From assembly GCF_013377855.1 (NCBI RefSeq), contig NZ_JABXYJ010000006.1:288377-352376 (forward strand): 64,000 nucleotides of DNA, written 5' to 3'. How positions within the stretch are numbered: position 1 is the first letter of the stretch; every line of letters begins with the position of its first letter. Made by a program: the position numbers and the translations under genes. This DNA is from Cognatundibacterium oligocarboniphilum (lineage in GTDB: Bacteria > Pseudomonadota > Gammaproteobacteria > Burkholderiales > Burkholderiaceae_D). This document shows positions 16,701-26,723 of this stretch, in pieces. A model generated the notes under the pieces. It saw only the letters and a list, made by a program, of their open reading frames with translations, did no database searches and was not told where the DNA came from.

Positions 16701-18563
16701 TTGAAAACTTTTTCTGCCACTGTTTTTACCTCGTCTATTGTATCTGCACTCGTATCTGCATTCCGCCCGGCCATTCTGCTTGGCGGCGCTGCTCTGCTGT
16801 CAGCCTGTGCCGGGCTGGGTGGCGGGCATACCTTGCAATCGGAAGACGCACATCATGCCAGAGATGCGGCTCAGGCGGCCTTGTCGGCAGAAAAAGATCT
16901 GAACGGTCAATCGTCGCCGATCATCGACAGCCGCGACAAGCTGCCGTCGATAGCGCTGACCGATGAATTATTTTACAAAATCCTGACGGCTGAAATTGCC
17001 TATCAGCGCGGCAGCTGGCAAGCAGCTTATGTCACCCTGATGAGCACTGCCCAGAAAACCGGCGACCCGCGGCTTGCCAAGCGTTCGGCAGAAATTGCAC
17101 TGAGTGTGAAACAGCCGGGCGAAGCCTTGTCTGCGATACGCCTGTGGCGCGAGCTGGCACCGCATTCCAATGAGGCCACCCAGTATTACCTCGGTTTCAT
17201 GGTGATGAACAATAATCTGGCGGAAATTCAGAAAGTCTTTTCGGAAAAACTCACCGAGGCTGAACCTAAACAATACGGCGTGATCATGTTGCAGGCGCAG
17301 CGCCTGCTGTCGCGCGCCCGGGATAAAAACGCTGCTTTTGATGTGCTGGAAGAAATTCTGACCCCGTATAAAACATTACCAGAAGCCCATCTGGCGCTGG
17401 CGCAGGGCGCCTACAGCAAAGGAGATAATCCGCGTGCGGTCAAAGAAGCACAGCAAGTTCTGACCGTCCAGAGCGATTCCCAACTCGCAATTCTGACCAT
17501 TGCCCAGGCCTCCTCCCAACCGGAAGCACTGAAGGCGCTGAATGCATTCATCTCGAAAAATCCGAAAGCACGCGACGTCCGGCTGGCCTATGCCAGTATC
17601 CTGATCGATCAGAAGCAGTTTGATAAAGCCACCACAGAATTTGAGCACCTGCTCAAGGAAAAACCAGAAGACCTGAGCACGCTGTACACCCTTGGCGTGC
17701 TGGCGATGGAAAGAAATAAATGGCAGGAGGCAGAAGACTATTTCACACGCCATCTGAAAATTTCTACGGAAAAATCCGAAGAACCGGATACCACGCCTGT
17801 TCTGCTGAACCTGTCCCGCATCGCCTTTGAGCGCAAGGATTATCCGACAGCACAAGACTGGCTGGCCAAAGTGGAATCTCAGGATGGACGTAACCCCTCC
17901 TGGTTCAATGTGCAGATGCGGCGCGCCCACCTGTACGCAAAAATGGGCAAACTGGTGGAAGGTCTGCAGTTTCTGAAAAATTTAAAACCCACCAATGAAA
18001 GCGAACAGTTGCAGATCATCCAGACCGAAGCGCAAATCCTGCGCGATAACGGGCAGCCGGAACAGGCATTGCAGGTTCTCCAGGACGGCAATAAAGCGCA
18101 TCCGGATAATACCGACCTGCTGTATGACTACGCGATGCTGCTGGAGTCTCAGAGTCAGTACGCCGAGATGGAAACCGCATTACGGCGCATTATCACGCTC
18201 GCGCCCAACAGCCAGCATGCCTACAATGCTTTGGGTTACTCCTTCGCAGACCGGAATATACAGCTGGAGGAAGCGCTGGCTTTAATCACAAAGGCTGATC
18301 AACTGGCACCGGATGATCCGTTTATTCTCGACAGCCTGGGCTGGGTCAAATTCCGTATGAAGCAATTTGAGGAGGCCGAAAAAGCGCTGCGTCACGCCTA
18401 CGAACTACGCCCGGACGCAGACATTGCAGCACATTACGGCGAACTGCTGTGGACCATGGGACACAAAGACGCTGCACGTAAAATCTGGCGTGAAGGGCGA
18501 ACCAAAGATCCCGGCAACAGTTCTCTGAAAAGTACCCTGGAACGCCTGAATATCAAGCTGTAA
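16701..18563 (+). CDS. Outer-membrane TPR lipoprotein
   Basis: 620-aa protein made mostly of tetratricopeptide repeats. A signal sequence ends in the lipobox LLSAC (lipidated Cys36), followed by a Gly-rich linker and helical repeats to the end; canonical TPRs are clearest from about 480 onward (AYNALGYSFADRN, FILDSLGWVKFRM). The start is TTG, the first codon that gives an intact signal peptide; no strong ribosome binding site is visible. This gene precedes lolB-ispE in many betaproteobacteria, suggesting an envelope-assembly scaffold, but no specific function is established. Confidence 0.85.
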   Translation: MKTFSATVFTSSIVSALVSAFRPAILLGGAALLSACAGLGGGHTLQSEDAHHARDAAQAALSAEKDLNGQSSPIIDSRDKLPSIALTDELFYKILTAEIAYQRGSWQAAYVTLMSTAQKTGDPRLAKRSAEIALSVKQPGEALSAIRLWRELAPHSNEATQYYLGFMVMNNNLAEIQKVFSEKLTEAEPKQYGVIMLQAQRLLSRARDKNAAFDVLEEILTPYKTLPEAHLALAQGAYSKGDNPRAVKEAQQVLTVQSDSQLAILTIAQASSQPEALKALNAFISKNPKARDVRLAYASILIDQKQFDKATTEFEHLLKEKPEDLSTLYTLGVLAMERNKWQEAEDYFTRHLKISTEKSEEPDTTPVLLNLSRIAFERKDYPTAQDWLAKVESQDGRNPSWFNVQMRRAHLYAKMGKLVEGLQFLKNLKPTNESEQLQIIQTEAQILRDNGQPEQALQVLQDGNKAHPDNTDLLYDYAMLLESQSQYAEMETALRRIITLAPNSQHAYNALGYSFADRNIQLEEALALITKADQLAPDDPFILDSLGWVKFRMKQFEEAEKALRHAYELRPDADIAAHYGELLWTMGHKDAARKIWREGRTKDPGNSSLKSTLERLNIKL

Positions 18564-18641
18564 ACAGATGCGCCCCGGATGCAATATCCGTCCGGGATCT
18601 ATGTTCACCGTTTTTCAGCTTATCAAAAATCCAGGCACACC

Positions 18642-19298
18642 ATGTCCAGATCCCACTCTCTGTCAAAGATTACCGGCACCCTTGCGCTTTACTGCTGCGC
18701 CTTCCTTGGCAGCGGCTGCACCACCCAGGCCCCTTTGCAAACATCGGCCGCGCGCGCCACTTCCAGCGCCAACGCCGCAGAAACGCCAGCGCGGTTGTAT
18801 CAGAACCAAATTCAGTTGAGCGGAAAAATATCGGTTCGCTACGAACAAAATGGCAAACCGCAAAATCTGACCGGGAATTTTGAATGGCATCAGCAGGATG
18901 AAAACTTAGAAATATTACTCTCATCTCCCTTGGGCCAGACACTGGCCAGAATTACCCAGAACAAACAGGGCGCACTGCTGGAACAGGATGGAAAAATACC
19001 ACGCCAGGCCAGCGACCTGGACCAGCTGATCAGCGATACATTGCACTGGCCATTACCGGTATCCGGCCTGCGCGACTGGCTGCAAGGCTTTGTCCGGACC
19101 AAGGATGGCCATCCGCTTGCCTTGCTGCCGACAGACCAGACAATGGAAGCCGATGGCTGGAAAATTCGCTACGCCAGCTGGCACCAGAGCCCCGTTCAGC
19201 CCAGACGCATGGATCTGAGCCGCTACAGTCAGACCGCCGGTGAAGTCAGCCTGAGCATTTACCTTGAACCATATTTTGACCCGCTTCAGAACCCATGA
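18642..19298 (+). CDS. lolB: Outer-membrane lipoprotein insertion protein LolB
   Basis: 218-aa lipoprotein receptor that takes lipoproteins from periplasmic LolA and inserts them into the outer membrane. The signal peptide ends at LGSGC (lipidated Cys26). The fold segments LSGKISVRYEQNGKPQNLTGNFEWHQ and LPVSGLRDWLQG match LolB. The ATG at 18642 is chosen over one at 18579 because it gives a normal-length lipoprotein signal. The stop overlaps the ispE start by four bases (ATGA). Confidence 0.93.
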   Translation: MSRSHSLSKITGTLALYCCAFLGSGCTTQAPLQTSAARATSSANAAETPARLYQNQIQLSGKISVRYEQNGKPQNLTGNFEWHQQDENLEILLSSPLGQTLARITQNKQGALLEQDGKIPRQASDLDQLISDTLHWPLPVSGLRDWLQGFVRTKDGHPLALLPTDQTMEADGWKIRYASWHQSPVQPRRMDLSRYSQTAGEVSLSIYLEPYFDPLQNP

Positions 19299-20164
19299 GC
19301 TCCACTTTGATGCACTGCCCGGCGCCAGCCAAGCTGAATCTGTTTTTACACGTCACAGGAAGACGTGCAGATGGCTATCACCTGCTTCAGACTGCGTTTC
19401 AACTGATTGACCGGTCGGACATGCTGGATTTTGAAAGCCGCACCGATGGAAAGATCGTGCGTTCCAACGATATTCCTGATGTTCCCGCCGCAAGCGATCT
19501 GATCGTCCGCGCAGCGCAGTTACTGCAGCAAGCGACAGGGTGCCCGTCCGGTGTTAATCTGACCTTGCACAAAATATTACCGATGGGCGGCGGTCTGGGC
19601 GGCGGTTCCTCGGATGCGGCCACGACCCTCATGGCACTGAATCATCTTTGGCGCACCGGCCTGAGCCGCCAGCAGCTGATGGAACTCGGCCTGCAGCTGG
19701 GTGCTGACGTCCCTTTTTTCATCTTCGGTGAAAATGCTTTTGCCGAAGGCGTGGGCGAAAAACTGCAGTCCATTCAAACGCCGGAATGCTGGTTTGTCGT
19801 GATTGAACCCGGTGTGCACATCCCGACACCGGCAATATTTTCCGCAAAAGAGTTGACAAGAGACACCAAGCCAGTCAGAATAGCGGACTTTTCCAGCAAC
19901 GCAGAAATGCACTGGAAAAATGATCTGCAAACAGTTGCCTGCGCACTCTTTCCAGAAGTTGAAAACGCCGTACGATGGCTGTCTCAGTTTGGAAACGCGA
20001 AGATGACCGGTTCAGGATCCTGCGTATTCTGCGCATTCCCGGATGAAGCCAGCGCTTCACGGGTAATCATGCAGATACCTGATCGCTGGACTGCATGGAA
20101 GGCAAAAAGTTTAATTCGTCATCCGATGACAGAATTACTGCAGAAGGAAAATTTGGTTTGCTGA
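19295..20164 (+). CDS. ispE: 4-diphosphocytidyl-2-C-methyl-D-erythritol kinase IspE
   Basis: 289-aa GHMP kinase of the MEP isoprenoid pathway; it phosphorylates CDP-methylerythritol. The ATP-binding motif PMGGGLGGGSSDAA is at 96-109, and the N-terminal PAPAKLNLFLHV (substrate Lys) and C-terminal MTGSGSCVF motifs are intact. It is translationally coupled to lolB. Its last codons overlap the probable promoter of the downstream tRNA gene. Confidence 0.97.
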   Translation: MSSTLMHCPAPAKLNLFLHVTGRRADGYHLLQTAFQLIDRSDMLDFESRTDGKIVRSNDIPDVPAASDLIVRAAQLLQQATGCPSGVNLTLHKILPMGGGLGGGSSDAATTLMALNHLWRTGLSRQQLMELGLQLGADVPFFIFGENAFAEGVGEKLQSIQTPECWFVVIEPGVHIPTPAIFSAKELTRDTKPVRIADFSSNAEMHWKNDLQTVACALFPEVENAVRWLSQFGNAKMTGSGSCVFCAFPDEASASRVIMQIPDRWTAWKAKSLIRHPMTELLQKENLVC

Positions 20165-20181
20165 CAATTTAGCGCTAAAAT
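20153..20181 (+). promoter_or_regulatory. Probable promoter of tRNA-Gln
   Basis: TTGGTT (20153-20158) and TAAAAT (20176-20181) are 17 bp apart. The -10 box ends 36 bp before the mature tRNA 5' end, and the -35 box lies inside the last codons of ispE. Confidence 0.4.
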
Positions 20182-20217
20182 AGCGGTCTATTCTGAGCAG
20201 CAGATAAACGGTTGTGT

Positions 20218-20294
20218 AGGGGAATCGCCAAGCTGGTTAAGGCACCGGATTTTGATTCCGGCATGCGAAGGTTCGAATCCTTCTTCCCCTGCCA
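20218..20294 (+). tRNA. tRNA-Gln (anticodon TTG)
   Basis: 77-nt cloverleaf with CCA encoded. The acceptor AGGGGAA pairs with TTCCCCT, followed by discriminator G and CCA. The anticodon stem CCGGA/TCCGG closes a 7-nt loop with TTG at 20252-20254, and the T-arm contains GTTCGAATCC. TTG reads CAA and, by wobble, CAG. Confidence 0.97.
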
Positions 20295-20302
20295 TTAAAT
20301 TT

Positions 20303-20333
20303 AAAGCCGCCGCATGACAGTGCGGCGGCTTTT
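20303..20333 (+). terminator. Rho-independent terminator after tRNA-Gln
   Basis: AAAGCCGCCGCA and TGCGGCGGCTTT form a perfect GC-rich stem around a short loop, with further T residues after it. It ends the tRNA transcript and separates it from prs. Confidence 0.85.
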
Positions 20334-20415
20334 CAGTTTTTGTCTTTGATTTTTTTGCAAAAAGTCTATGCAAAATAATCAGATCTTCCAAAAAATTCAG
20401 CCGATAGGTTCTGCC

Positions 20416-21378
20416 ATGGCAAACGCGCGCGTCAATGACAACATGATGGTCTTCACTGGCAATGCAAATCCTGCATTGGCAGCCGGGGTGGTCAAACAAT
20501 TGGGGATACCACTAGGCAAAGCGGACGTCTCGAAATTTTCTGACGGCGAAGTCGCTGTCGAGATCAATGAAAACGTCCGCGGCAAAGATATTTTCGTGCT
20601 GCAATCCACCTGTGCTCCGACCAATGACAATCTGATGGAAATCATGCTGATGGTCGATGCGCTGAAACGTGCCTCTGCCGGCCGCATTACCGCTGCCATC
20701 CCCTACTTTGGTTATGCCCGCCAGGATCGCCGTCCGCGTTCAGCACGCGTTGCGATTTCGGCCAAAGTCGTCGCGAATATGCTGGAAGAAGCAGGCGTTG
20801 ATCGTGTGCTGATCATGGATCTGCACGCCGATCAGATTCAGGGTTTTTTTGATATTCCGGTTGATAATATTTACGCATCCCCGATTTTGCTGGGTGATCT
20901 GGTTTCTAAAAATTACGAGGATCTGCTGGTTGTCTCTCCTGACGTCGGCGGTGTGGTGCGCGCACGTGCACTGGCCAAACGTCTTGGCTGCGATCTGGCC
21001 ATCATTGATAAGCGCCGCCCGAAAGCCAACGTATCCGAAGTCATGAACATCATCGGTGAAGTCGATGGCCGTAACTGCGTGATCATGGATGACATGGTTG
21101 ATACTGCGGGTACGCTGACGAAAGCCGCTGAAGTGCTGAAAGAGCGTGGCGCAAAAAAAGTGCTGGCTTATTGCACGCACCCGGTTTTGTCCGGCCCTGC
21201 AATTCAGCGCATTTCCCAGTCGCCGCTGGATGAACTGGTCGTGACCGATACCATCCCGCTGTCTGATGCCGCCAACGCATGCAGCAAAATCCGTCAACTG
21301 TCCTGTGACAGCCTGCTGGCTGAGACCTTCCGCCGGATCACCAAGGGTGAATCCGTGATGTCTTTGTTCACTGACTGA
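20416..21378 (+). CDS. prs: Ribose-phosphate pyrophosphokinase (PRPP synthetase)
   Basis: Makes PRPP from ribose 5-phosphate and ATP for purine, pyrimidine, histidine and NAD synthesis. The protein is 320 aa from the ATG at 20416, matching betaproteobacterial homologues that begin just before [12 protein letters not shown]; an upstream in-frame ATG at 20368 would add 16 residues. Class I hallmarks are the flexible-loop region [13 protein letters not shown], the [17 protein letters not shown] signature and the PRPP loop [12 protein letters not shown]. It lies downstream of ispE and tRNA-Gln in the conserved order. Confidence 0.97.
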   Translation: MANARVNDNMMVFTGNANPALAAGVVKQLGIPLGKADVSKFSDGEVAVEINENVRGKDIFVLQSTCAPTNDNLMEIMLMVDALKRASAGRITAAIPYFGYARQDRRPRSARVAISAKVVANMLEEAGVDRVLIMDLHADQIQGFFDIPVDNIYASPILLGDLVSKNYEDLLVVSPDVGGVVRARALAKRLGCDLAIIDKRRPKANVSEVMNIIGEVDGRNCVIMDDMVDTAGTLTKAAEVLKERGAKKVLAYCTHPVLSGPAIQRISQSPLDELVVTDTIPLSDAANACSKIRQLSCDSLLAETFRRITKGESVMSLFTD

Positions 21379-21396
21379 TTGAGCGGCAAGTTTTCC

Positions 21397-21425
21397 GTCT
21401 TCCGGTGAATCACCGGGAGACTTTT
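21397..21425 (+). terminator. Hairpin between prs and rplY (terminator or attenuator)
   Basis: GTCTTCCGGTG (21397-21407) pairs with CACCGGGAGAC (21411-21421) around a 3-nt loop, with one G-T wobble, followed by four T. The short T-run suggests partial termination, which could set the ratio of prs to rplY expression. Confidence 0.5.
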
Positions 21426-21490
21426 GATGTGCCCCTGGTCGCGGGGGTGCAAAACCGCAGGTTCATTCTTGCATTTTTTGGAGTAACACC

Positions 21491-22084
21491 ATGAAAGTTA
21501 TCGCATTTGCACGCAAAGAACAGGGGACCGGAGCGAGCCGCCGCCTGCGCAATGCTGGCCAGACACCTGGCATCATCTACGGCGGCACAGAAGCCCCGGT
21601 AGCAATCAGCCTGGATCACAATGCGCTGTACCACGCATTGAAAAAAGAAGCATTCCACTCTTCCATTCTTGATCTGGAAGTTGATGGCAAATCTGAGAAA
21701 GTCCTGCTGCGCGACTTCCAGGTTCACGCGTACAAGCAACTGGTTCTGCATGCTGATTTCCAGCGCGTTGACCCAAACAAGAAGATTCACGTTAAAGTGC
21801 CTCTGCACTTCGTGAACGCTGATGCTTCTCCTGCAGTCAAACTGGCATCCGCTGTCATCAGCCACGTTGCTGTTGAACTGGACGTATCCTGCCTGCCAGC
21901 AGACCTGCCTGAGTTCGTTGAAGTTGACCTGTCCAAACTGGAAGCTGGTCAGTCTATCCACGTATCTCAGTTACCATTGCCAAAAGGTGTTACAGCTGTT
22001 GTGCATGGTGATGACGCAACAGTGGCAATCGCCGTTGTTCCAGCAGGTGCAACCGCTGCCGAAGCGCAAGCTGAAGCAAAATAA
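21491..22084 (+). CDS. rplY: 50S ribosomal protein L25 (CTC family)
   Basis: 197-aa long form of L25. The N-terminal 5S rRNA-binding domain (about 1-95, with [18 protein letters not shown]) is followed by the TL5/CTC-type beta domain (about 100-190) and a short Ala/Glu-rich tail. A GGAG sequence lies about 9 bases before the ATG. In many relatives pth (peptidyl-tRNA hydrolase) follows immediately; here a terminator and ggt follow instead. Confidence 0.97.
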   Translation: MKVIAFARKEQGTGASRRLRNAGQTPGIIYGGTEAPVAISLDHNALYHALKKEAFHSSILDLEVDGKSEKVLLRDFQVHAYKQLVLHADFQRVDPNKKIHVKVPLHFVNADASPAVKLASAVISHVAVELDVSCLPADLPEFVEVDLSKLEAGQSIHVSQLPLPKGVTAVVHGDDATVAIAVVPAGATAAEAQAEAK

Positions 22085-22143
22085 TTGCATCGGTACTGCC
22101 TGAGCGCCTGAGCCTCACGTTCAGGCTCCCCGGGTCAGTCATC

Positions 22144-22170
22144 AAAAGCCATCCTCCGGGGTGGCTTTTT
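22144..22170 (+). terminator. Rho-independent terminator after rplY
   Basis: GCCATCC and GGGTGGC form a stem with one T-G pair around TCCG, flanked by A-run and T-run (five T, then more). A strong bidirectional-looking terminator. Confidence 0.85.
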
Positions 22171-22240
22171 GTTTTTTCAAAGAACACCGTGCATGATGAG
22201 ATTGTTTACAATGCGGAATTGATGCCACATCGGAGAAACC

Positions 22241-23980
22241 ATGCTGCTGAAAAACAAACATCCCTTGCTGATGACCGTGTTGTGCGTCCTGATATTCGGC
22301 GCCTCATCAGTACAGGCGCAGATTGCACCAAATATCCAGTACGACACCAGTTATCCCATCATCAGTCCGGTTCACAGTCAGCACGGTATGGTTTCCAGCG
22401 AACATGCGCTGGCAAGCGAAGCAGGACTAGCGATGCTGCAACGGGGTGGCAATGCGGTGGATGCGGCCGTTGCCACCGGCTTTGCGCTTGCCGTAGTCTT
22501 ACCCAATGCCGGCAATATCGGGGGTGGTGGTTTTATGCTGATTCACGATGCAGGATCAGGGCAGGATGTTGCACTCGATTTCCGCGAAAGCGCACCCGCC
22601 CTGGCACACCGGGATATGTACCTGGATGCAGGTGGTAATGTCATTCCGGACAGCTCGACCTTCAGTCATCTGGCAATTGGCATTCCCGGCACGGTCGCAG
22701 GCTTGGAGCTGGCGCTGCGCAAATACGGCACACTGCCGTTGAAAGACGTGATGGCACCGGCAATCCGTTATGCCGAGCAGGGGTTCGAGGTAAGCCCGCA
22801 TCTGGCGGCGATGCTGCAGACGGAGCAAAAACATCTGGGACAGTGGCCATCGAGCAAAGCGATTTTCTTTAAAAACGGGCAACCATTGCGCAGCGGTGAC
22901 AGGCTGATACAAAAAGATCTGGCACATTCCCTGCGGCTGATCGCGACACAGGGGAGTAAAGCCTTCTACGAGGGCGAGATTGCACAGAAAATCGCGGCAG
23001 AAATGCAGCAGCATCACGGCATGATCTCTTTACAGGATCTGAAAGACTACAAAGCTATTGAGCGCCAGCCCGTTCGCGGAAGCTACCGCGGCTACGAAAT
23101 CATCTCCATGCCGCCCCCCAGTTCCGGAGGTGTGCATATCATTCAGATGCTCAATATGCTGGAACACTATCCGCTGCGCGAACAGGGCGTCAACAGTGCG
23201 CAAACCCTGCACCAGATGAGCGAAGTGATGAAACTCGCTTATGCGGACCGTTCCGAATATCTGGGAGACCCGGCTTTTTATCAGGTACCGGTCAGAGGGC
23301 TGACCTCCAAAGTCTATGCCGACCAGCTGATTCAAACAATCAATCCCGAACATGCCATGCCATCGGCGGCAATCCGTCCCGGCAAACCGCAGCCATACGA
23401 AAGCGATCAGACCACGCACTACAGTGTAGCTGACCAGAAAGGCAACGTCGTGGCAACGACTTACACCCTGAATCTGAATTTCGGCAGCGGGATTGTCGCC
23501 AGCGGTACCGGCATTTTGCTGAATAATGAAATGGATGATTTTTCGGTCAAGTCAGGTGTCCCGAATGCCTTTGGCCTGGTCGGCGGGGAAGCCAACTCCG
23601 TCCGTGCCGGAAAACGACCTTTAAGTTCGATGTCGCCCACCATCGTGCTGAAACAAGGCAAACCTTTTCTGGTGACCGGCAGTCCGGGCGGCAGCCGGAT
23701 TATCACCACCACCCTGCAGACCATCCTGAACGTCGTGGACCATGGCATGAATGTCGCTGAAGCCGCACTGACGCCACGCGTCCATCAGCAATGGATGCCA
23801 GATCAACTGCGTTACGAAAAGGGGATCAGCATCGACACCCTGCGCATACTGGAGCAAAAAGGGCAGCATCTGGTTGCCAGCCCGGTCATGGGAAAAACCC
23901 AGACCATACAAATTTCAGCCGAGGGCTTTGACGGTTTTTCCGACCCGAGAAATCCGGATGGCAAGGCAATCGGTTACTGA
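22241..23980 (+). CDS. ggt: Gamma-glutamyltranspeptidase (periplasmic)
   Basis: 579-aa N-terminal-nucleophile hydrolase that cleaves glutathione and other gamma-glutamyl compounds in the periplasm. The signal peptide ends at VQA (residue 26). The precursor is expected to self-cleave before Thr391 in YESDQTTHYSV, which becomes the nucleophile of the small subunit. DFRESAP (about 113-119) supplies the glutamate-binding Arg, and the small-subunit motifs PLSSMSPTIV and GSPGGSRII are present. It stands alone between two unrelated units. Confidence 0.96.
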   Translation: MLLKNKHPLLMTVLCVLIFGASSVQAQIAPNIQYDTSYPIISPVHSQHGMVSSEHALASEAGLAMLQRGGNAVDAAVATGFALAVVLPNAGNIGGGGFMLIHDAGSGQDVALDFRESAPALAHRDMYLDAGGNVIPDSSTFSHLAIGIPGTVAGLELALRKYGTLPLKDVMAPAIRYAEQGFEVSPHLAAMLQTEQKHLGQWPSSKAIFFKNGQPLRSGDRLIQKDLAHSLRLIATQGSKAFYEGEIAQKIAAEMQQHHGMISLQDLKDYKAIERQPVRGSYRGYEIISMPPPSSGGVHIIQMLNMLEHYPLREQGVNSAQTLHQMSEVMKLAYADRSEYLGDPAFYQVPVRGLTSKVYADQLIQTINPEHAMPSAAIRPGKPQPYESDQTTHYSVADQKGNVVATTYTLNLNFGSGIVASGTGILLNNEMDDFSVKSGVPNAFGLVGGEANSVRAGKRPLSSMSPTIVLKQGKPFLVTGSPGGSRIITTTLQTILNVVDHGMNVAEAALTPRVHQQWMPDQLRYEKGISIDTLRILEQKGQHLVASPVMGKTQTIQISAEGFDGFSDPRNPDGKAIGY

Positions 23981-24094
23981 GATTCTTTAGACGGTCAAGG
24001 CAGACGGAACGATCGATATCGCCAGCAGGATACCGGTGGCAGTAAACAAAATTTCTGATACGCCGGCATCCGGCAGCATTGGCAGTCCGACAGA

Positions 24095-24706
24095 TCAGGA
24101 CTGATGGCCAGTACCAGTATCCTCCTGATATTCCGTCAGTATCCATTGCATCGGAATATCATGCTCTCCCGGCAAAAAATCGGCCTGCGCACAGTGATAA
24201 GCTACACCCAGTGCCCGGATCGAAGGAAACGCTGCCAGCGTACGGTCATAAAATCCACCGCCATATCCGAGTCGGTAAGCATCTGCATTAAAACCGACGC
24301 AAGGCACCAGCACTATCTCTGGCATCAGTAAATCCGTGCGCTGCGCCGGTAATGGAATGCCGTACCTGTCGAGTTCCATCGCATCACCGGGCTGCCAGGC
24401 CAGAAACTGCAATGGTGCATCCGTCTGCACCACCCAGGGAAGTGCCAGCGATATCCCCATCGACACCAGTTGCGGATAACAGGTCCGTAAATCCGGCTCA
24501 GCCTGAATCGGCCAATAAACCGCCAGGCTGGATGGTTGCTGCTGACGGCACCAGTCCAACAGTTTTTGCATCAGCACAGCATCCCATTGTTGCCGCAACG
24601 AAGGTGCAGTCTGACACCGCTGTTGCAGCAGCAGGCGGCGCAATGCGTTGCGTTCACCAGAGGCTTTCATCACTGGCAGGTGTTCGGTAGGAGATGGCTG
24701 TGTCAT
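24095..24706 (-). CDS. fau: 5-formyltetrahydrofolate cyclo-ligase
   Basis: ATP-dependent conversion of 5-formyl-THF to 5,10-methenyl-THF, a folate salvage reaction. Family marks are the N-terminal ERNALRRLLLQQR helix and the C-terminal nucleotide loop LGYGGGFYDRTLA. The start at 24706 gives 203 aa; an internal ATG at 24670 (MKASGERN) would give 191 and is also plausible. It is divergent from slt, and only 34 bp separate the two starts, so their promoters must overlap. The 6S RNA gene often found beside fau is not seen here. Confidence 0.93.
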   Translation of the reverse strand: MTQPSPTEHLPVMKASGERNALRRLLLQQRCQTAPSLRQQWDAVLMQKLLDWCRQQQPSSLAVYWPIQAEPDLRTCYPQLVSMGISLALPWVVQTDAPLQFLAWQPGDAMELDRYGIPLPAQRTDLLMPEIVLVPCVGFNADAYRLGYGGGFYDRTLAAFPSIRALGVAYHCAQADFLPGEHDIPMQWILTEYQEDTGTGHQS

Positions 24707-24740
24707 ACTGTCAGCTATAGTTTCTGATAACGATGCAAAG

Positions 24741-26723
24741 ATGTTTCTGAAAAAAAACTTAATCAATCTTAGCCTGGTGATCTTAGCAGGTTTTGGCATA
24801 CTGTCAGGCGCGGCCGCTGCAACACCTAAAAAGGGATTCATCACGGACGATGACCACTTCATGGCCTTGCGCGATGCTGGTTTGCACGATGATCCCGCGA
24901 ACGCAGAACAACACGCGGCGGCGCTGGCGAATTACGATATTCCCTCCTACGTCGATTATTATCGTATCCGCTCACATCTGTACCGGGCTTCCAATGCCGA
25001 AATCCGCGACTTTATCAACCGCTATGACGGCAGCGCGATTGCCGACCGAATGCGGAACGACTGGCTGTTGCTGTTAGCGAAACGCGGCGAGTGGGATCTG
25101 TTCGATCAGCAATATCCATTGTTTGTGGTGGCCGACGACAATCAGTTACGCTGCTACGCCCTGCTATCTAAAGCAAGCCGTCAGCAAAATGTCGCCAGTG
25201 ACGCCAAAAATCTGCTGAATACTCCGCGTGATTATGGCGAAGGATGCTATGCGCTGGTTAGCTATTTGTATGCCAACAAGCAATTGAGCCAGGACGATTT
25301 ATGGGTGCAAATGCGCATGGCGGCAGAAAATAATTCTCTGCCGCTGACATTGCGTTTAGGAAAATTACTGGAGCTGAATGAAAAACGTCTGACCGAAACA
25401 TTCGACAAACCTGCACACCTGCTGAAAAAAGCGCCGGACAATACGCGCACGGCCAGGGAATTATATGTGCTGGCATTGGGACGTATGGCCAGAACCGACA
25501 CAGAAGATGCCGCGGAAAAACTGTCCCGCTTCGGCGCACGCTTGAATGACAGTGAGCGCGCCAATGCATGGGCGCTGATTGCGCTCCAGTCCGCCCTCAA
25601 ACTGGAGCCTGATGCGCTCGGTTACTGGGCCCGCACCGGTAATGCCACGCTCTCCAGTGAAGCTCTGCAATGGCGGGTCAGAACCGCCTTGCGTGAAGGC
25701 GACTGGAAACTGGTAAAAAATGCGATTGCACAGCTCCCGCCCAGATTGCGTAATGAGCCTGCATGGCTATACTGGTATGGCCGTGCATTAAAAGCCGAAG
25801 GAAAAACCGAAGAAGCCCGACAGATTTTCAGCAGCATCACCGATCAGATACATTTCTACGGACAACTGGCGCTGGAAGAAAATGGCCAGAAGATCGGTGT
25901 GCCGGTATCGGTCAGGCCAGTCACGGCGGAAGAACTGTCTGCCATTGAAAAAAACCAGAATCTGCAGCGCGCCCTGCGTTTTTACGCGATGAATCTGCGG
26001 CTGGAAGGCACCCGCGAATGGAATTGGGAATTGCGCAAAATGAACGAACGTCAGCATATCGTCGCTGCAGAGCTGGCACGCAAGAACAATCTGCTCGACC
26101 GTATGGTGAATACCTCCGACCGCACCCGGGAAGAAATGGATTTCAGCCAGCGTTTTCCGACACCGTTTAATGACAGCATGTACAAGACCACGCAGGCATT
26201 AGGGCTCGATATGGCATGGGTATATGGCCTCATCCGCCAGGAATCCCGCTTTATCATGACCGCACGATCGCATGTCGGCGCATCGGGGCTGATGCAGATC
26301 ATGCCTGCGACTGCGCGTTACGTGGCAAAAAAAATGGGGTTGGGAAATTTTGTTCCGGAACAGGTTAATGACGTCGAGACCAATATCGCGCTCGGCACCA
26401 ATTATCTGAACATGGTCCTGACCGACCTGGGTGGTTCGCAGGCACTGGCATCCGCTGCTTACAATGCCGGGCCGGGACGGCCACGTGCCTGGCGCGCCAA
26501 ACTGACGCATCCCGTGGAAGGCGCCATTTTTACAGAAACCATTCCATTCAATGAGACACGTAATTATGTAAAGAACGTCCTGTCGAACGCGACTTATTAC
26601 GCTGCGTTGTTTGAGAAAAAACCACAGTCACTGAAAGCCCGTCTGGGTACGGTCGTACCAAAAGGCATGTCCGCCAGTGATGCCGAAATACCTGACGAAT
26701 CGAGCGCCAATGCAAGATACTGA
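24741..26723 (+). CDS. slt: Soluble lytic murein transglycosylase (Slt70-like)
   Basis: 660-aa periplasmic muramidase that cleaves peptidoglycan to 1,6-anhydro products. The signal peptide is MFLKKNLINLSLVILAGFGI, ending near AAAA (about 27). A long alpha-helical superhelix domain (30-460) precedes the SLT domain with catalytic Glu501 in IRQESRF and the family motifs GLMQIMPATA and AYNAGPGR. The ATG at 24741 is chosen because the longer frame to 24648 runs inside the divergent fau gene. The end overlaps the GST gene by 14 bp. Confidence 0.95.
   Translation: MFLKKNLINLSLVILAGFGILSGAAAATPKKGFITDDDHFMALRDAGLHDDPANAEQHAAALANYDIPSYVDYYRIRSHLYRASNAEIRDFINRYDGSAIADRMRNDWLLLLAKRGEWDLFDQQYPLFVVADDNQLRCYALLSKASRQQNVASDAKNLLNTPRDYGEGCYALVSYLYANKQLSQDDLWVQMRMAAENNSLPLTLRLGKLLELNEKRLTETFDKPAHLLKKAPDNTRTARELYVLALGRMARTDTEDAAEKLSRFGARLNDSERANAWALIALQSALKLEPDALGYWARTGNATLSSEALQWRVRTALREGDWKLVKNAIAQLPPRLRNEPAWLYWYGRALKAEGKTEEARQIFSSITDQIHFYGQLALEENGQKIGVPVSVRPVTAEELSAIEKNQNLQRALRFYAMNLRLEGTREWNWELRKMNERQHIVAAELARKNNLLDRMVNTSDRTREEMDFSQRFPTPFNDSMYKTTQALGLDMAWVYGLIRQESRFIMTARSHVGASGLMQIMPATARYVAKKMGLGNFVPEQVNDVETNIALGTNYLNMVLTDLGGSQALASAAYNAGPGRPRAWRAKLTHPVEGAIFTETIPFNETRNYVKNVLSNATYYAALFEKKPQSLKARLGTVVPKGMSASDAEIPDESSANARY

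Noticed and set aside
23981..24094. 6S RNA gene beside fau
   Set aside because: The gap is only 114 bp and lacks the long, nearly palindromic fold expected; nothing 6S-like was seen.
24648..24740. Upstream extension of slt
   Set aside because: It overlaps the divergent fau gene and would remove the signal peptide from the N-terminus.
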